NCBI RefSeq assembly: GCF_025362475.1
Contig: NZ_JANYGH010000034.1
Span: forward strand, 46,287-110,286
DNA length: 64,000 nt
Origin: Mucilaginibacter sp.
Lineage (GTDB): Bacteria > Bacteroidota > Bacteroidia > Sphingobacteriales > Sphingobacteriaceae
Direction: 5' to 3'
The translations under genes were made by a program, and so were the position numbers. The notes beneath the pieces were generated by a model. The model ran no database searches. It was given only the letters and a program-made list of their open reading frames with translations, and was not told where the DNA came from. Below, one piece after another: positions 33,563 through 42,429 of this stretch. Positions within the stretch are counted from its first letter, which is position 1. Every line of letters starts with the position of its first letter.

Positions 33563-36379
33563 ATGCCCAAAGATAATTCCATCAAATCCGTTCTGATCAT
33601 TGGCTCTGGTCCCATCATTATTGGCCAGGCCTGCGAATTTGATTACGCTGGCTCACAAGCCGCCCTTTCCCTTAAAGAAGAAGGTATTACCGTATCCATC
33701 ATTAACAGCAATCCGGCAACTATCATGACGGATAAGGTTATTGGGGATCATGTTTACCTGCTTCCACTCACCTGCGCAAGTATTGAACAGATACTTACCG
33801 AACAAAAAATTGATGCTGTACTGCCTACCATGGGCGGCCAAACCGCGCTCAACCTTTGTATTGAGGCTGCCGAACGTGGAATTTGGGAAAAATACGGTGT
33901 TAAAATTGTAGGTGTTGATATAGCCGCAATTGAAAAAACAGAAAACCGCGAGGCTTTCCGTCAATTAATGGTTGATATTGGTGTAGGTGTTGCAAAATCA
34001 AAAATTGCCAACTCTTTTTTAGAAGGAAAAGAAGGCGCACAAGAGATTGGCTTCCCGCTGGTTATTCGCCCAAGTTATACACTGGGGGGTAAAGGAGCAG
34101 GATTTGTTCATAAAAAAGAAGATTTTGACGCCGCCTTAAACAAAGGCTTACAGGCATCGCCAACCCACGAGGTTTTGGTTGAGCAGGCCGTTATAGGTTG
34201 GAAGGAATACGAGTTAGAGCTGCTGCGCGATAGTAACGACAACGTGATCATCATCTGCTCTATCGAGAATTTTGATCCAATGGGAATCCATACCGGCGAT
34301 TCAATCACCGTGGCCCCGGCCATGACCCTGAGCGACCGCTGCTACCAGGATATGCGTAATCAGGCCATCCGTATGATGCGGGCCATTGGCAACTTTGCCG
34401 GCGGCTGTAACGTACAGTTCTCGGTTAACCCTGCCGATGAATCTATCATTGCTATTGAAATTAACCCACGCGTTTCGCGCTCATCGGCACTGGCATCAAA
34501 AGCAACAGGTTACCCAATTGCTAAAATCGCTGCCAAGCTGGCCATAGGTTACAACCTTGATGAAATAGAAAACCAGATCACCAAAACAACTTCGGCCTAT
34601 TTTGAGCCTACTTTGGATTATGTGATTGTTAAGATACCTCGCTGGAACTTTGATAAGTTTAAAGGTGCAAACAAAGAGCTTGGCCTGCAAATGAAATCAG
34701 TAGGCGAAGTGATGGGTATTGGACGCAGCTTTATTGAAGCGTTGCAAAAAGCTTGTCAGAGTTTGGAGATTGGTCGTGCCGGTTTAGGTGCCGACGGTCG
34801 CCAGAGCCGCAACCTGGATGAGATCATGTATAGCCTTGAGCATCCAAGCTGGGATAGGTTGTTCCATATTTATGATGCATTAAGCTTAGGCGTACCAATT
34901 GAATCGGTACGTAAAGTTACCAAGATAGATCGCTGGTTCCTGAACCAGATAATGGATGTAGTTAATTTAGAGAACGAACTACGCCGTTATTCACTCAATA
35001 ACATTCCTGAAGAATTCTTCTTCACCCTTAAACAAAAAGGTTTCTCGGATACGCAAATTGCCTACATTTTGGGTAACGTAACCGAAGAGGATGTTTACCA
35101 GCGCCGCAAGGGATTAGGCATTAAGCGTGTTTACAAAATGGTTGATACCTGCGCCGCCGAGTTTCCTGCAAAAACCCCTTACTACTATTCAACTTACGAG
35201 GGCGAGAACGAATCCGTTTGCTCAGATAAAAAGAAGATCATTGTATTAGGATCAGGCCCTAACCGTATAGGACAGGGTATTGAGTTTGATTATAGCTGCG
35301 TGCATGGTTTATTAGCCGCAAAAGAATCAGGCTTTGAGGCCATCATGATTAACTGTAACCCGGAAACAGTATCTACCGACTTTAACATGGCTGATAAGCT
35401 ATACTTTGAGCCGGTTTACTGGGAGCATGTTCGCGAGATTATTGAACTGGAAAAACCTTACGGTGTAATAGTTCAGTTAGGTGGGCAAACTGCTTTGAAA
35501 ATGGCAGAGAAAATGCAGGAGCACGGCATCAACATTATTGGAACATCATTTAATGATATGGATGTTGCCGAGGATCGTGGCCGCTTCTCTGATTTGCTGA
35601 AAGAGCTTGATATTCCATATCCTAAGTATGGTGTTGCCGAAAGCGCTGAAGAGGCTCTTGAGGTTGCTCACCATGTAGGTTACCCTGTGTTAGTTCGCCC
35701 AAGCTATGTTTTAGGCGGACAGGGTATGAGTATAGTTATTAATGACGAGGACCTGGAGAAAGCTGTTGTAAGCTTATTGCGCAACCTGCCGGGTAACCGT
35801 GTACTCATAGATCACTTCCTTGACCGTGCGGCGGAAGCCGAGTCGGACTCGATAAGTGATGGCGATGATGTACATATCATTGGCTTAATGGAACATATTG
35901 AACCTGCCGGGATCCATTCTGGCGATTCATTTGCGGTGTTGCCGCCCTTTGATCTTTCTGACAATGTGATCAGCCTGATGGAGGAATATACCGTTAAAAT
36001 TGCCAAGGCATTAAATGTGCGTGGCTTGCTGAATATACAGTTTGCGGTTAAAAATGATAGTGTATATGTAATTGAAGCTAACCCGCGCGCATCACGTACG
36101 GTGCCTTTTATCGCGAAAGCTTATGATGTGCCATACATCAACATTGCCGCCAAAGTAATGCTTGGAGTTAATAAACTTAAAGACTTTACCATAGAGCGTA
36201 AGCTATGGGGTTACGCTATAAAAGAGCCGGTATTCTCCTTTGATAAATTCCCTGAGGTAACTAAGGAATTAGGCCCAGAAATGAAATCAACAGGTGAATC
36301 CATCCGCTTTATACCTAACCTGCAGGATCCATACTTCAGGCACTTGTACAAAGAGAAATCAATGTACCTGAGCAGGTAG
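33563..36379 (+). CDS. carB: Carbamoyl-phosphate synthase large subunit, lacking the C-terminal regulatory domain
   Basis: 938 residues. Two homologous ATP-grasp halves are present: the first begins GSGPIIIGQACEFDYAGSQA and the second LGSGPNRIGQGIEFDYSC near 560. Each has its ATP-binding loop and metal ligands (EINPRVSRSSALASKATGYP; EANPRASRTVPFIAKA). The chain ends shortly after LGPEMKSTGESIRF, where E. coli CarB (1073 residues) continues into the MGS-like domain that binds UMP and ornithine. It makes carbamoyl phosphate for pyrimidines and arginine with a separate small subunit not in this window. Feedback control should therefore differ from E. coli. Confidence 0.95.
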   Translation: MPKDNSIKSVLIIGSGPIIIGQACEFDYAGSQAALSLKEEGITVSIINSNPATIMTDKVIGDHVYLLPLTCASIEQILTEQKIDAVLPTMGGQTALNLCIEAAERGIWEKYGVKIVGVDIAAIEKTENREAFRQLMVDIGVGVAKSKIANSFLEGKEGAQEIGFPLVIRPSYTLGGKGAGFVHKKEDFDAALNKGLQASPTHEVLVEQAVIGWKEYELELLRDSNDNVIIICSIENFDPMGIHTGDSITVAPAMTLSDRCYQDMRNQAIRMMRAIGNFAGGCNVQFSVNPADESIIAIEINPRVSRSSALASKATGYPIAKIAAKLAIGYNLDEIENQITKTTSAYFEPTLDYVIVKIPRWNFDKFKGANKELGLQMKSVGEVMGIGRSFIEALQKACQSLEIGRAGLGADGRQSRNLDEIMYSLEHPSWDRLFHIYDALSLGVPIESVRKVTKIDRWFLNQIMDVVNLENELRRYSLNNIPEEFFFTLKQKGFSDTQIAYILGNVTEEDVYQRRKGLGIKRVYKMVDTCAAEFPAKTPYYYSTYEGENESVCSDKKKIIVLGSGPNRIGQGIEFDYSCVHGLLAAKESGFEAIMINCNPETVSTDFNMADKLYFEPVYWEHVREIIELEKPYGVIVQLGGQTALKMAEKMQEHGINIIGTSFNDMDVAEDRGRFSDLLKELDIPYPKYGVAESAEEALEVAHHVGYPVLVRPSYVLGGQGMSIVINDEDLEKAVVSLLRNLPGNRVLIDHFLDRAAEAESDSISDGDDVHIIGLMEHIEPAGIHSGDSFAVLPPFDLSDNVISLMEEYTVKIAKALNVRGLLNIQFAVKNDSVYVIEANPRASRTVPFIAKAYDVPYINIAAKVMLGVNKLKDFTIERKLWGYAIKEPVFSFDKFPEVTKELGPEMKSTGESIRFIPNLQDPYFRHLYKEKSMYLSR

Positions 36380-36425
36380 TAAAAAATTGAATTACTAAAC
36401 GTTGTAGTTTAAACGCTTATAATAG

Positions 36426-36455
36426 TTGCCTGTAACCCCACCCGGTTACAGGCAA
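36426..36455 (+). promoter_or_regulatory. Perfect 12-bp hairpin just before the next start codon
   Basis: TTGCCTGTAACC pairs exactly with GGTTACAGGCAA around a 6-base loop. It ends 3 bases before the ATG at 36459 and has no T tract. It may be a weak terminator for carB or may control translation of the following gene. Confidence 0.55.
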
Positions 36456-36458
36456 ATT

Positions 36459-37175
36459 ATGGTTAAATTTAGTTGCTATAGTTTGAAAGTTAATTTGAGT
36501 AATAACCAGGCATTCAACCTTAATAATGTTGATCCTGAGGATTTGGATGACGTTCTTGTAAAAATTGAAAGATCATTTAATATCAGTTTAGAAGATACAT
36601 CTTTTAAAGATGTTAAAACCTTCGGCAAACTTTGCGATATCGTAGTTGAAAAAGTAAAGCAAACCAACAACGAAAGCTGTACCACACAGCAGGCATTTTA
36701 TAAGATCAGGAATGCCATTAACACCACCATTTCGGCCCCTAAAGAACTTGTAAAACCCCAAACCAAGCTGGAGGATATCTTTCCCCGTGATAATCGTATT
36801 GTAGTTATAACCGAGATAGAAAAAGAAATGGGCTTTCAGCTTAACCTGCTGCAGCCTAAGCAAGGCATCATAACTGCATTTGCATTTATACTTATCGCAT
36901 CATTAGCCGGGTTCTTTTTTCAGCCTATGATGGCTGCTTTAGGTCTTGTTGTTGCCGGATCAGGTTTTGCACTTGCCGGGAGGTTTGGGAAAGAGCTAAA
37001 AGTAAAAACGCTTGGTGATCTGGCCGAAAAGGTGGCAAAAGAGCATCACCTGAAATGTAAACGTGAAGCCGCTACCGTGAACCGGGCCGAAATAGCGCAA
37101 AAAGTAAAAGAGCTTTTCACTAAAGACCTTTACCTGGAGCCGGCAGTATTAACCCGCGACGCGAAATTTAATTAG
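36459..37175 (+). CDS. Membrane protein with acyl-carrier-protein-like N-terminus
   Basis: 238 residues from the ATG at 36459; the longer ORF uses a TTG inside a hairpin. The first 70 residues (DPEDLDDVLVKIERSFNISL, then TFGKLCDIVVEKV) resemble an acyl carrier protein in pattern but lack the DSL serine that carries phosphopantetheine. Two membrane helices follow near 145-180 (GIITAFAFILIASLAGFFF; MAALGLVVAGSGFALAG), then a charged cytoplasmic tail. The function is unknown; the ACP likeness is structural guesswork. It may be cotranscribed with carB. Confidence 0.6.
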   Translation: MVKFSCYSLKVNLSNNQAFNLNNVDPEDLDDVLVKIERSFNISLEDTSFKDVKTFGKLCDIVVEKVKQTNNESCTTQQAFYKIRNAINTTISAPKELVKPQTKLEDIFPRDNRIVVITEIEKEMGFQLNLLQPKQGIITAFAFILIASLAGFFFQPMMAALGLVVAGSGFALAGRFGKELKVKTLGDLAEKVAKEHHLKCKREAATVNRAEIAQKVKELFTKDLYLEPAVLTRDAKFN

Positions 37176-37218
37176 GCATATCCGTATTTTGTAATTTCAA
37201 CATATTGTATTATTTTTC

Positions 37219-37241
37219 AAAGGCTCTGTTCAGGAGCCTTT
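37219..37241 (+). terminator. Terminator-like hairpin
   Basis: AAAGGCTC pairs exactly with GAGCCTTT around a 7-base loop. The T tract is short. It lies 44 bases after the membrane protein gene. Confidence 0.5.
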
Positions 37242-37264
37242 GTCATTTGCCCTAAATCAACCTT

Positions 37265-37744
37265 ATGAATACTGCCTGCAAAGCTGTAATAACCCTTATC
37301 CTGTTTGTTTTTATTGCCGGTTACGCCAATGCACAGGCGAAAAATGCAATTGGGCTTGGCCCTGCGTTTAGTACGTCAGCAGAAAATCCTACAGGCTTTG
37401 GCATCGTTTTCCAGGGCGAAATAAAGCTCGATAAAAGGTTTAGTATAGTGCCCTCGCTTGGTGTAGAGGTACCTTACGTTGTTTATGCAGGATTGGCCGG
37501 AAGATATTATGTGGCGCCCCGGTTTTATGTGCACCTGGGTGGTTTCATTCGCGCCGGCGGTGATACTTTCAGCGATAGCGGCCCCGGCGGAACCGCTGGC
37601 TTAGGGTATATGCTGCTCTCCACCAAAAGAAACGTTATTGATCTTAACTTCCATGCCGACATCTTGAGCTCTGAAAACAAATCAAGGGCAGTAGGTGGTA
37701 TCCGTATAGTATATAGTTTTTCGTTTACACGCCTGGATAAATAA
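37265..37744 (+). CDS. Small outer-membrane beta-barrel-like protein
   Basis: 159 residues with signal peptide MNTACKAVITLILFVFIAGYANA. The mature part alternates polar and hydrophobic residues in strands (GFGIVFQGEIKLDKRFSIVP; FYVHLGGFIRAGGDTF) and ends with an aromatic-rich strand VYSFSFTR, as in small 8-stranded barrels. No specific family is recognised. Confidence 0.65.
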   Translation: MNTACKAVITLILFVFIAGYANAQAKNAIGLGPAFSTSAENPTGFGIVFQGEIKLDKRFSIVPSLGVEVPYVVYAGLAGRYYVAPRFYVHLGGFIRAGGDTFSDSGPGGTAGLGYMLLSTKRNVIDLNFHADILSSENKSRAVGGIRIVYSFSFTRLDK

Positions 37745-37762
37745 GTTATTCGCAAAAACAGG

Positions 37763-38227
37763 CTACTTATCCACCATCAGCCCTGTCACTTCAAAAATTA
37801 ATCTTCTCTTGGCATCTGTTTTTACCTTGTGTTGCTTTTTTCCGGTAACGGTGTCACCGGCCAGGTGTTGCAGATCATCAGCAATAAATAGCTTTTGAGC
37901 AACACCTTCAATAATTACCCTGCGCCCGGTTATATTTTGGGGAATGTTGATGTTATAATCTTTAAAATGAGCGGCAATTATTTTTCCGCTGCCCGCATCC
38001 ATTTCAAACCAGCCGCCTTTTTGTTTGGTCACCCGCGTAACCCTGCCCTCAATGGTGGTGCTGATGCGTGTTTTCTTCCCCATAAACGCCTCCGTTTTGC
38101 CGGCGGTCATTAAGGTGGTGGTATCCGGTTTTTTTCCATAAACCATACCATGTGGCAGCGGTGTGTGCAATTGGGCCAATGCCATTGTTGTGCAAAATAG
38201 AGGAACTATTAACAGCGCTAATTTCAT
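37763..38227 (-). CDS. Secreted DUF4920-like protein
   Basis: 154 residues with signal peptide MKLALLIVPLFCTTMALA. The core HGMVYGKKPDTTTLMTAGK, then RISTTIEGRVTRVTKQKGG and WFEMDAGSGKIIAAHFKDY, matches my memory of DUF4920, a small OB-fold-like periplasmic domain. It is transcribed convergently with the barrel protein, 18 bases apart. Function unknown. Confidence 0.65.
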   Translation of the reverse strand: MKLALLIVPLFCTTMALAQLHTPLPHGMVYGKKPDTTTLMTAGKTEAFMGKKTRISTTIEGRVTRVTKQKGGWFEMDAGSGKIIAAHFKDYNINIPQNITGRRVIIEGVAQKLFIADDLQHLAGDTVTGKKQHKVKTDAKRRLIFEVTGLMVDK

Positions 38228-38487
38228 TTTATAGTTTATTACTGAATAACATCATAAAATGTAAAATGTTGGCCACTCTTTTTATTGAATTTTGTTTGTT
38301 ACGTTTTAGCGTAACCAAACGTATATGTTCACAGTAAACTCATTTATTTATGTTCAATTTGCAGCTATCATTTGTTAAAATGTTAATGAATGTTAAAATA
38401 TCTTAATAAAGTAATAAGCTTTAACAAGTTGGACTATTTTTACAGCTAACAACATACCCTTGCTTAATTAATTCATATAACAACCCA

Positions 38488-39861
38488 ATGAACAAAACCC
38501 ATACTAAATTAGTCCTGTTTGTGGCAATCCTTTTTGCTTTTGCCGTTACAGGATGCGTTAAAAGCAGCGATCCTGTGGCTGGCTCTATACCAGTAATTAC
38601 TACTACCGATGTAGTTAAAGATGCCGCCGATACAAGTGCCCACAGCGGTGGATTGATCACCGAAACACTTACCGCTGGTATTACTTATTATGGTGTTTGC
38701 TGGAGCACTACAAATACAAGCCCTACCATTACCGATTCAAAAACCCAGGATACTGTTATCTCGCTAAGTTTTACAAGTAAAATGAAAGGGTTAAAAATCA
38801 ATACTAAATATTATGTGCGTGCTTATGCAAGTAATGTTGTTGGTACCGGTTATGGTAAAGTAATTGAGTTTACTACCGGAGGTGATCTTACCTCAAAAGT
38901 TGGTACGGTAAGCACATTTGCAGGTAATGCAGCCCCGGCCTTTGTTGATGGTAGTGGTACCGCTGCATCTTTTTACAGTCCACAGGGTATTACGCTTAGC
39001 AGCGATGGTAATTTTTATGTGGCCGATGCCTTTAACAGCGCTATAAGGAAAGTTACAAGCGCCGGCGATGTAAGCACACTAACCGGTAACGGAACTATTG
39101 GCTACATAGATGGCTCATTGGCTAATGCCCGTTTTTATGCGCCGCAAAGCCTGGTAACAGATGCTGCCGGTAACATTTACGTTGCCGATTTCAGTAACAA
39201 TATTATCCGTAAAATTACGCCTGCAGGCGTGGTAAGTACCCTGGCCGGAAGCGGTAGCGCGGGATACGATGACGGTACAGGTATTGCCGCTTCATTTAAT
39301 AATCCACGTGGCCTTGCTATTGATGCAACCGGTAATATTTATGTAGCCGATAGAGGTAACAACCTTATCCGTAAGATTACACCGGCTGGTGTGGTAACAA
39401 CGTTTGCAGGTAACAGGTTATCTGCCTATGTTGATCAGGTTACGGGCACCAGCGCTTCATTTAATAAACCATCGGGGCTGGCAATTGATGCTGCCGGTAA
39501 TATTTATGTGGCCGACGCGCAAAACTATGCTGTTCGTAAAATTACATCTGCTGGTATTGTTACTACTTATTTGGGCAATGCAAAACACCAGGTGCTTGGT
39601 TCACCATCAGCAATAGCAATTGATGCTAAGGGAAACCTGTTTATAACCGACCAAACCGGTCGTGTGTTTGAAGTTACTACTGATAAGGTTTTATTGCCAT
39701 TAGCCGGCCGGAGTTCAACTGCAGGCTTTGCAGATGGTACTGGAGCAAGTGCTTTGTTTAACTCACCACAGGGTGTGGCTGCTGATGCCAATGGCAACAT
39801 TTATGTAGCTGATGCCGGCAATAACCGCATCCGTAAAATAGTATTACCTACGGGGATATAA
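38488..39861 (+). CDS. NHL-repeat beta-propeller lipoprotein
   Basis: 457 residues. Lipoprotein signal ends FAFAVTGC (lipobox VTGC). Residues about 35-130 form a fibronectin-III-like domain (GVCWSTTNTSPTITD; TKYYVRAYASNVVGTGYG). Six NHL repeats follow, each with a GNIYVAD-type strand and an IRKITPAG-type turn, the fifth divergent (GNLFITDQTG), enough for a complete six-bladed propeller. Such proteins are surface-exposed and bind ligands or sugars; no catalytic residues are evident. Followed by the tandem repeat region. Confidence 0.85.
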   Translation: MNKTHTKLVLFVAILFAFAVTGCVKSSDPVAGSIPVITTTDVVKDAADTSAHSGGLITETLTAGITYYGVCWSTTNTSPTITDSKTQDTVISLSFTSKMKGLKINTKYYVRAYASNVVGTGYGKVIEFTTGGDLTSKVGTVSTFAGNAAPAFVDGSGTAASFYSPQGITLSSDGNFYVADAFNSAIRKVTSAGDVSTLTGNGTIGYIDGSLANARFYAPQSLVTDAAGNIYVADFSNNIIRKITPAGVVSTLAGSGSAGYDDGTGIAASFNNPRGLAIDATGNIYVADRGNNLIRKITPAGVVTTFAGNRLSAYVDQVTGTSASFNKPSGLAIDAAGNIYVADAQNYAVRKITSAGIVTTYLGNAKHQVLGSPSAIAIDAKGNLFITDQTGRVFEVTTDKVLLPLAGRSSTAGFADGTGASALFNSPQGVAADANGNIYVADAGNNRIRKIVLPTGI

Positions 39862-39920
39862 TTTGGAGCAAAGATTTTTGGATTAAAGAGCAAGGATAAA
39901 AAGCCCTTGTTTTAAAGGAT

Positions 39921-40106
39921 AAAAGATAGATGATTGCTTAGCAGTTTTCCTGTCTTTTATCCTTTTTGCTTTTCATCCATAATCTAAAACTCTTTGCTCC
40001 TTGCTCCAAAGCTAAAAGATAGGCGATTGCTTAGCTGCTTCCCTATCTTTTATCCTTTCTGCTTTTTATCCATAGTCTAAAAATCTTTGCTCCTTGCTCC
40101 AAAGCT
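39921..40106. repeat. 93-bp tandem direct duplication
   Basis: Unit A (39921-40013) and unit B (40014-40106) are 93 bp each and differ at only a few positions. Both contain GATTGCTTAGC, TCTTTTATCCTTT and end TTTGCTCCTTGCTCCAAAGCT. Each can fold through AAAAGATAG with CTATCTTTT-type arms. Unit B runs into the last bases of the radA stop codon. A partial inverted copy precedes at 39862-39900 (TTTGGAGCAAAGATTTTTGG). Confidence 0.85.
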
Positions 40107-41583
40107 ATCCAAATAGCTGGCCAAAAACCTCTTCTATGCTGCTTACAATTTTTATGTCGATATCATAGCGGGATAGGTCCATCCGTTTTTTATCCTGCCC
40201 TCCGGATGGGAGGTTGTATTTGGAGATAAATATTTGGTTGAATCCCAGCTTTTGCGCTTCGGCTATGCGCTGTTCTACACGGTTTACCGCCCTGATCTCG
40301 CCAGAGAGCCCTATCTCGCCGGCAAAGCAGGTTTTAAAGGGCACAGGCATATCCTCATGCGATGATATGATGGCTGCTGCCAAACCCAGGTCGATAGCAG
40401 GATCTTCAACCCTGATGCCCCCGGTAATATTCAGGAACACATCTTTGGCCGCCAGCCTGAAGCCACAGCGTTTTTCAAGCACGGCCAATAACATACTCAT
40501 CCGTTTGGTATCAAAGCCCGTAGCGGTGCGCTGAGGCGTGCCATAGGCCGATGTACTTACCAATGCCTGGGTTTCTATCAGCATCGGCCGCATGCCCTCT
40601 AAGGTTGCGGATATGGTGATGCCACTCAAAGGCTCATCCCGGTGTGATAACAGTATTTCGGAAGGGTTGGATACTTCCCTGAGGCCCTCGCCTAACATTT
40701 CATAGATACCAAGCTCGGACGAAGAGCCGAAACGGTTTTTTATGGTGCGCAGGATGCGGTATACATGATGCCTGTCGCCCTCAAACTGCAGTACGGTATC
40801 AACCATGTGTTCCAGTATTTTGGGGCCGGCTATCATGCCATCTTTGGTAATGTGGCCAATCAGGAATACGGGGGTTGAAGTTTCTTTGGCAAAGCGAAGC
40901 ATTTCGGCCGTACATTCCCGTACCTGTGACACACTCCCCGGGGTAGATTCGATATGTGATGAATGCAGGGTTTGGATAGAGTCAATCACCACCAGGTCGG
41001 GCTCCAGCGATTCTATCTGCTTAAATATGTTTTGGGTTGATGTTTCACAAAGCACGTAGCAAGCCCCCCCGCCCCCTGAAGGGGGAGTTTCTGAGTTTAT
41101 GACTAATGAGCTATTCTTTTTAGCTCCCCCTTCAGGGGGCGGGGGGGGCATTGTCAGCCTTTCTGCCCGCATCTTAATCTGCCTTTCGCTTTCCTCGCCC
41201 GATACATAAAGCACCTTGAGGTTGGGCATGTTGAGGGCCAGCTGCAACATCAGGGTTGATTTACCTATGCCCGGCTCGCCGCCTATTAAAACCAGTGAGC
41301 CTGCAACTATACCACCGCCCAATACCCGGTTAAATTCTTTATCGGGAGTAAGCATGCGGTGTTCTTCGCTGAAGCTGATATCGGCAACCTGCACCGGCTT
41401 ATTGGCTCTTTGCTGGGTGTTTGAAGTAACCTTCCATGTAGGTACGGCGTTGTTGGTGTTACCTTTATCTATAATCTCTTCCACGAAGGTGTTCCACTGC
41501 TGGCACGAGGGACATTTACCCAGCCACTTGGCCGATTCGAAGCCACAGCTTTGGCAGAAATACGCAAATTTAGTTTTGGCCAT
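40105..41583 (-). CDS. radA: DNA repair protein RadA with an in-frame palindromic insert
   Basis: 492 residues. N-terminal zinc finger CQSCG...CPSC (residues 10-27), Walker A GGEPGIGKSTL (101-111), the RadA-specific KNRFG (282-286), and a C-terminal Lon-like domain. RadA is a hexameric branch-migration helicase in recombination. Residues about 144-175, with PPPPPEGGAKK and SETPPSGGGG, are not part of normal RadA: they fall between MRAERL and YVLCETSTQNI, which are continuous in homologs, and are encoded by an inverted repeat. Without them the length would be about 460, the usual size. The insert follows the Walker A strand, probably as a surface loop; activity is likely kept, as the rest is intact. 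Confidence 0.93.
   Translation of the reverse strand: MAKTKFAYFCQSCGFESAKWLGKCPSCQQWNTFVEEIIDKGNTNNAVPTWKVTSNTQQRANKPVQVADISFSEEHRMLTPDKEFNRVLGGGIVAGSLVLIGGEPGIGKSTLMLQLALNMPNLKVLYVSGEESERQIKMRAERLTMPPPPPEGGAKKNSSLVINSETPPSGGGGACYVLCETSTQNIFKQIESLEPDLVVIDSIQTLHSSHIESTPGSVSQVRECTAEMLRFAKETSTPVFLIGHITKDGMIAGPKILEHMVDTVLQFEGDRHHVYRILRTIKNRFGSSSELGIYEMLGEGLREVSNPSEILLSHRDEPLSGITISATLEGMRPMLIETQALVSTSAYGTPQRTATGFDTKRMSMLLAVLEKRCGFRLAAKDVFLNITGGIRVEDPAIDLGLAAAIISSHEDMPVPFKTCFAGEIGLSGEIRAVNRVEQRIAEAQKLGFNQIFISKYNLPSGGQDKKRMDLSRYDIDIKIVSSIEEVFGQLFG
41063..41149. repeat. 87-bp palindromic element inside radA
   Basis: Left arm 41063-41087 (GCCCCCCCGCCCCCTGAAGG at its outer end) and right arm 41124-41149 are reverse complements except for one extra G. 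The centre is about 36 bp. The core CCCCCTGAAGGGGG recurs at 56677-56690. The element is in frame, without stop codons, in the radA direction. Confidence 0.9.
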
Positions 41584-41898
41584 TATTGTTATATGTGCAG
41601 ATTACAAATTTCAGATGTGCAGATTTTTTTTCTAAGCGTTCATGAAACCACGCCATTTTAGATGTACAAATATGCAGATTAAATCATATGTTTTACTAAT
41701 TAAATTAGTAAAATATACCCGTTCGCTTTTTGGTGAGTATAATTATTACCGGGGATTTACTTAAAATAGGCACGCTGTTTTTAAAAATCAGAACAATGAC
41801 AGGATCATAGCAGTGTTTTTTATCAGGCTTTATCACTTATTTTTGTTTGATAACCTCTTAAATTAGCTGACCTATAATTTCAAAAATAATGAAGCCTT
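41584..41898. other. Intergenic region between radA and the DUF1569 gene
   Basis: 315 bases, AT-rich, no ORF. Near 41590-41640 GATGTGCAGATT occurs twice; related TGCACATCTG sequences are near 23495 and 44650, a minor dispersed motif. CAAATTTC at 41605-41612 is a 7/8 match to a radA -7 box. Nothing else is seen. Confidence 0.4.
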
Positions 41899-42342
41899 AT
41901 GAAAACCATATTTGACCAAACAACCAGAGAGGAACTATTAACCCGAATTAAAAAACTTAACGAAACTAATACTGCGCAATGGGGCAAAATGAATATTTAC
42001 CAGATGGTGAAACATTGCACCCTGTTTGACGAAATGGTATTGGGCAGGCAAAAGTATAAACAATCTTTCATCGGTTTTTTATTTGGCAAGATGGCTTTGA
42101 AAGGTATGATTAAAGATGAGCTTCCGGTAAAGAAAAATATGCCCACTGTCGCCGGATTTAAGGTAACTGGCAACGGGGATGTTATAGCCGAAAAAAATAA
42201 ATGGATCGGCCTGGTTGAGGAGTATGCGGATTTTTCAAACTATGATTTTGTTCATCCATTTTTCGGAAAAATGACTACTGAACAAATCGGCTATTTGGTT
42301 TATAAACATACCGACCATCATTTGCGGCAATTTAATGCTTAG
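41899..42342 (+). CDS. DUF1569 (DinB-like) family protein
   Basis: 147 residues, soluble. NTAQWGKMNIYQMVKHCTLF and the C-terminal YLVYKHTDHHLRQFN match DUF1569, a four-helix DinB-like fold with histidines placed to bind a metal. The biochemical role is unknown. It stands alone. Confidence 0.75.
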   Translation: MKTIFDQTTREELLTRIKKLNETNTAQWGKMNIYQMVKHCTLFDEMVLGRQKYKQSFIGFLFGKMALKGMIKDELPVKKNMPTVAGFKVTGNGDVIAEKNKWIGLVEEYADFSNYDFVHPFFGKMTTEQIGYLVYKHTDHHLRQFNA

Positions 42343-42429
42343 CGATCAACAACAATTTACTATTAGCGCATACTGCCCATCCAGAACAATTGGCCGGTTT
42401 AAAATCCGGACTATAAAAAAAGGCAAGTG

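Noticed and set aside
39921..40106. Tandem repeat considered as a CRISPR array
   Set aside because: Only two units, joined without spacers, and no cas genes in the window.
41063..41149. Insert in radA considered as an intein or frameshifted pseudogene
   Set aside because: It is far too short and lacks splicing motifs. The frame is open through it and both flanks are normal RadA.
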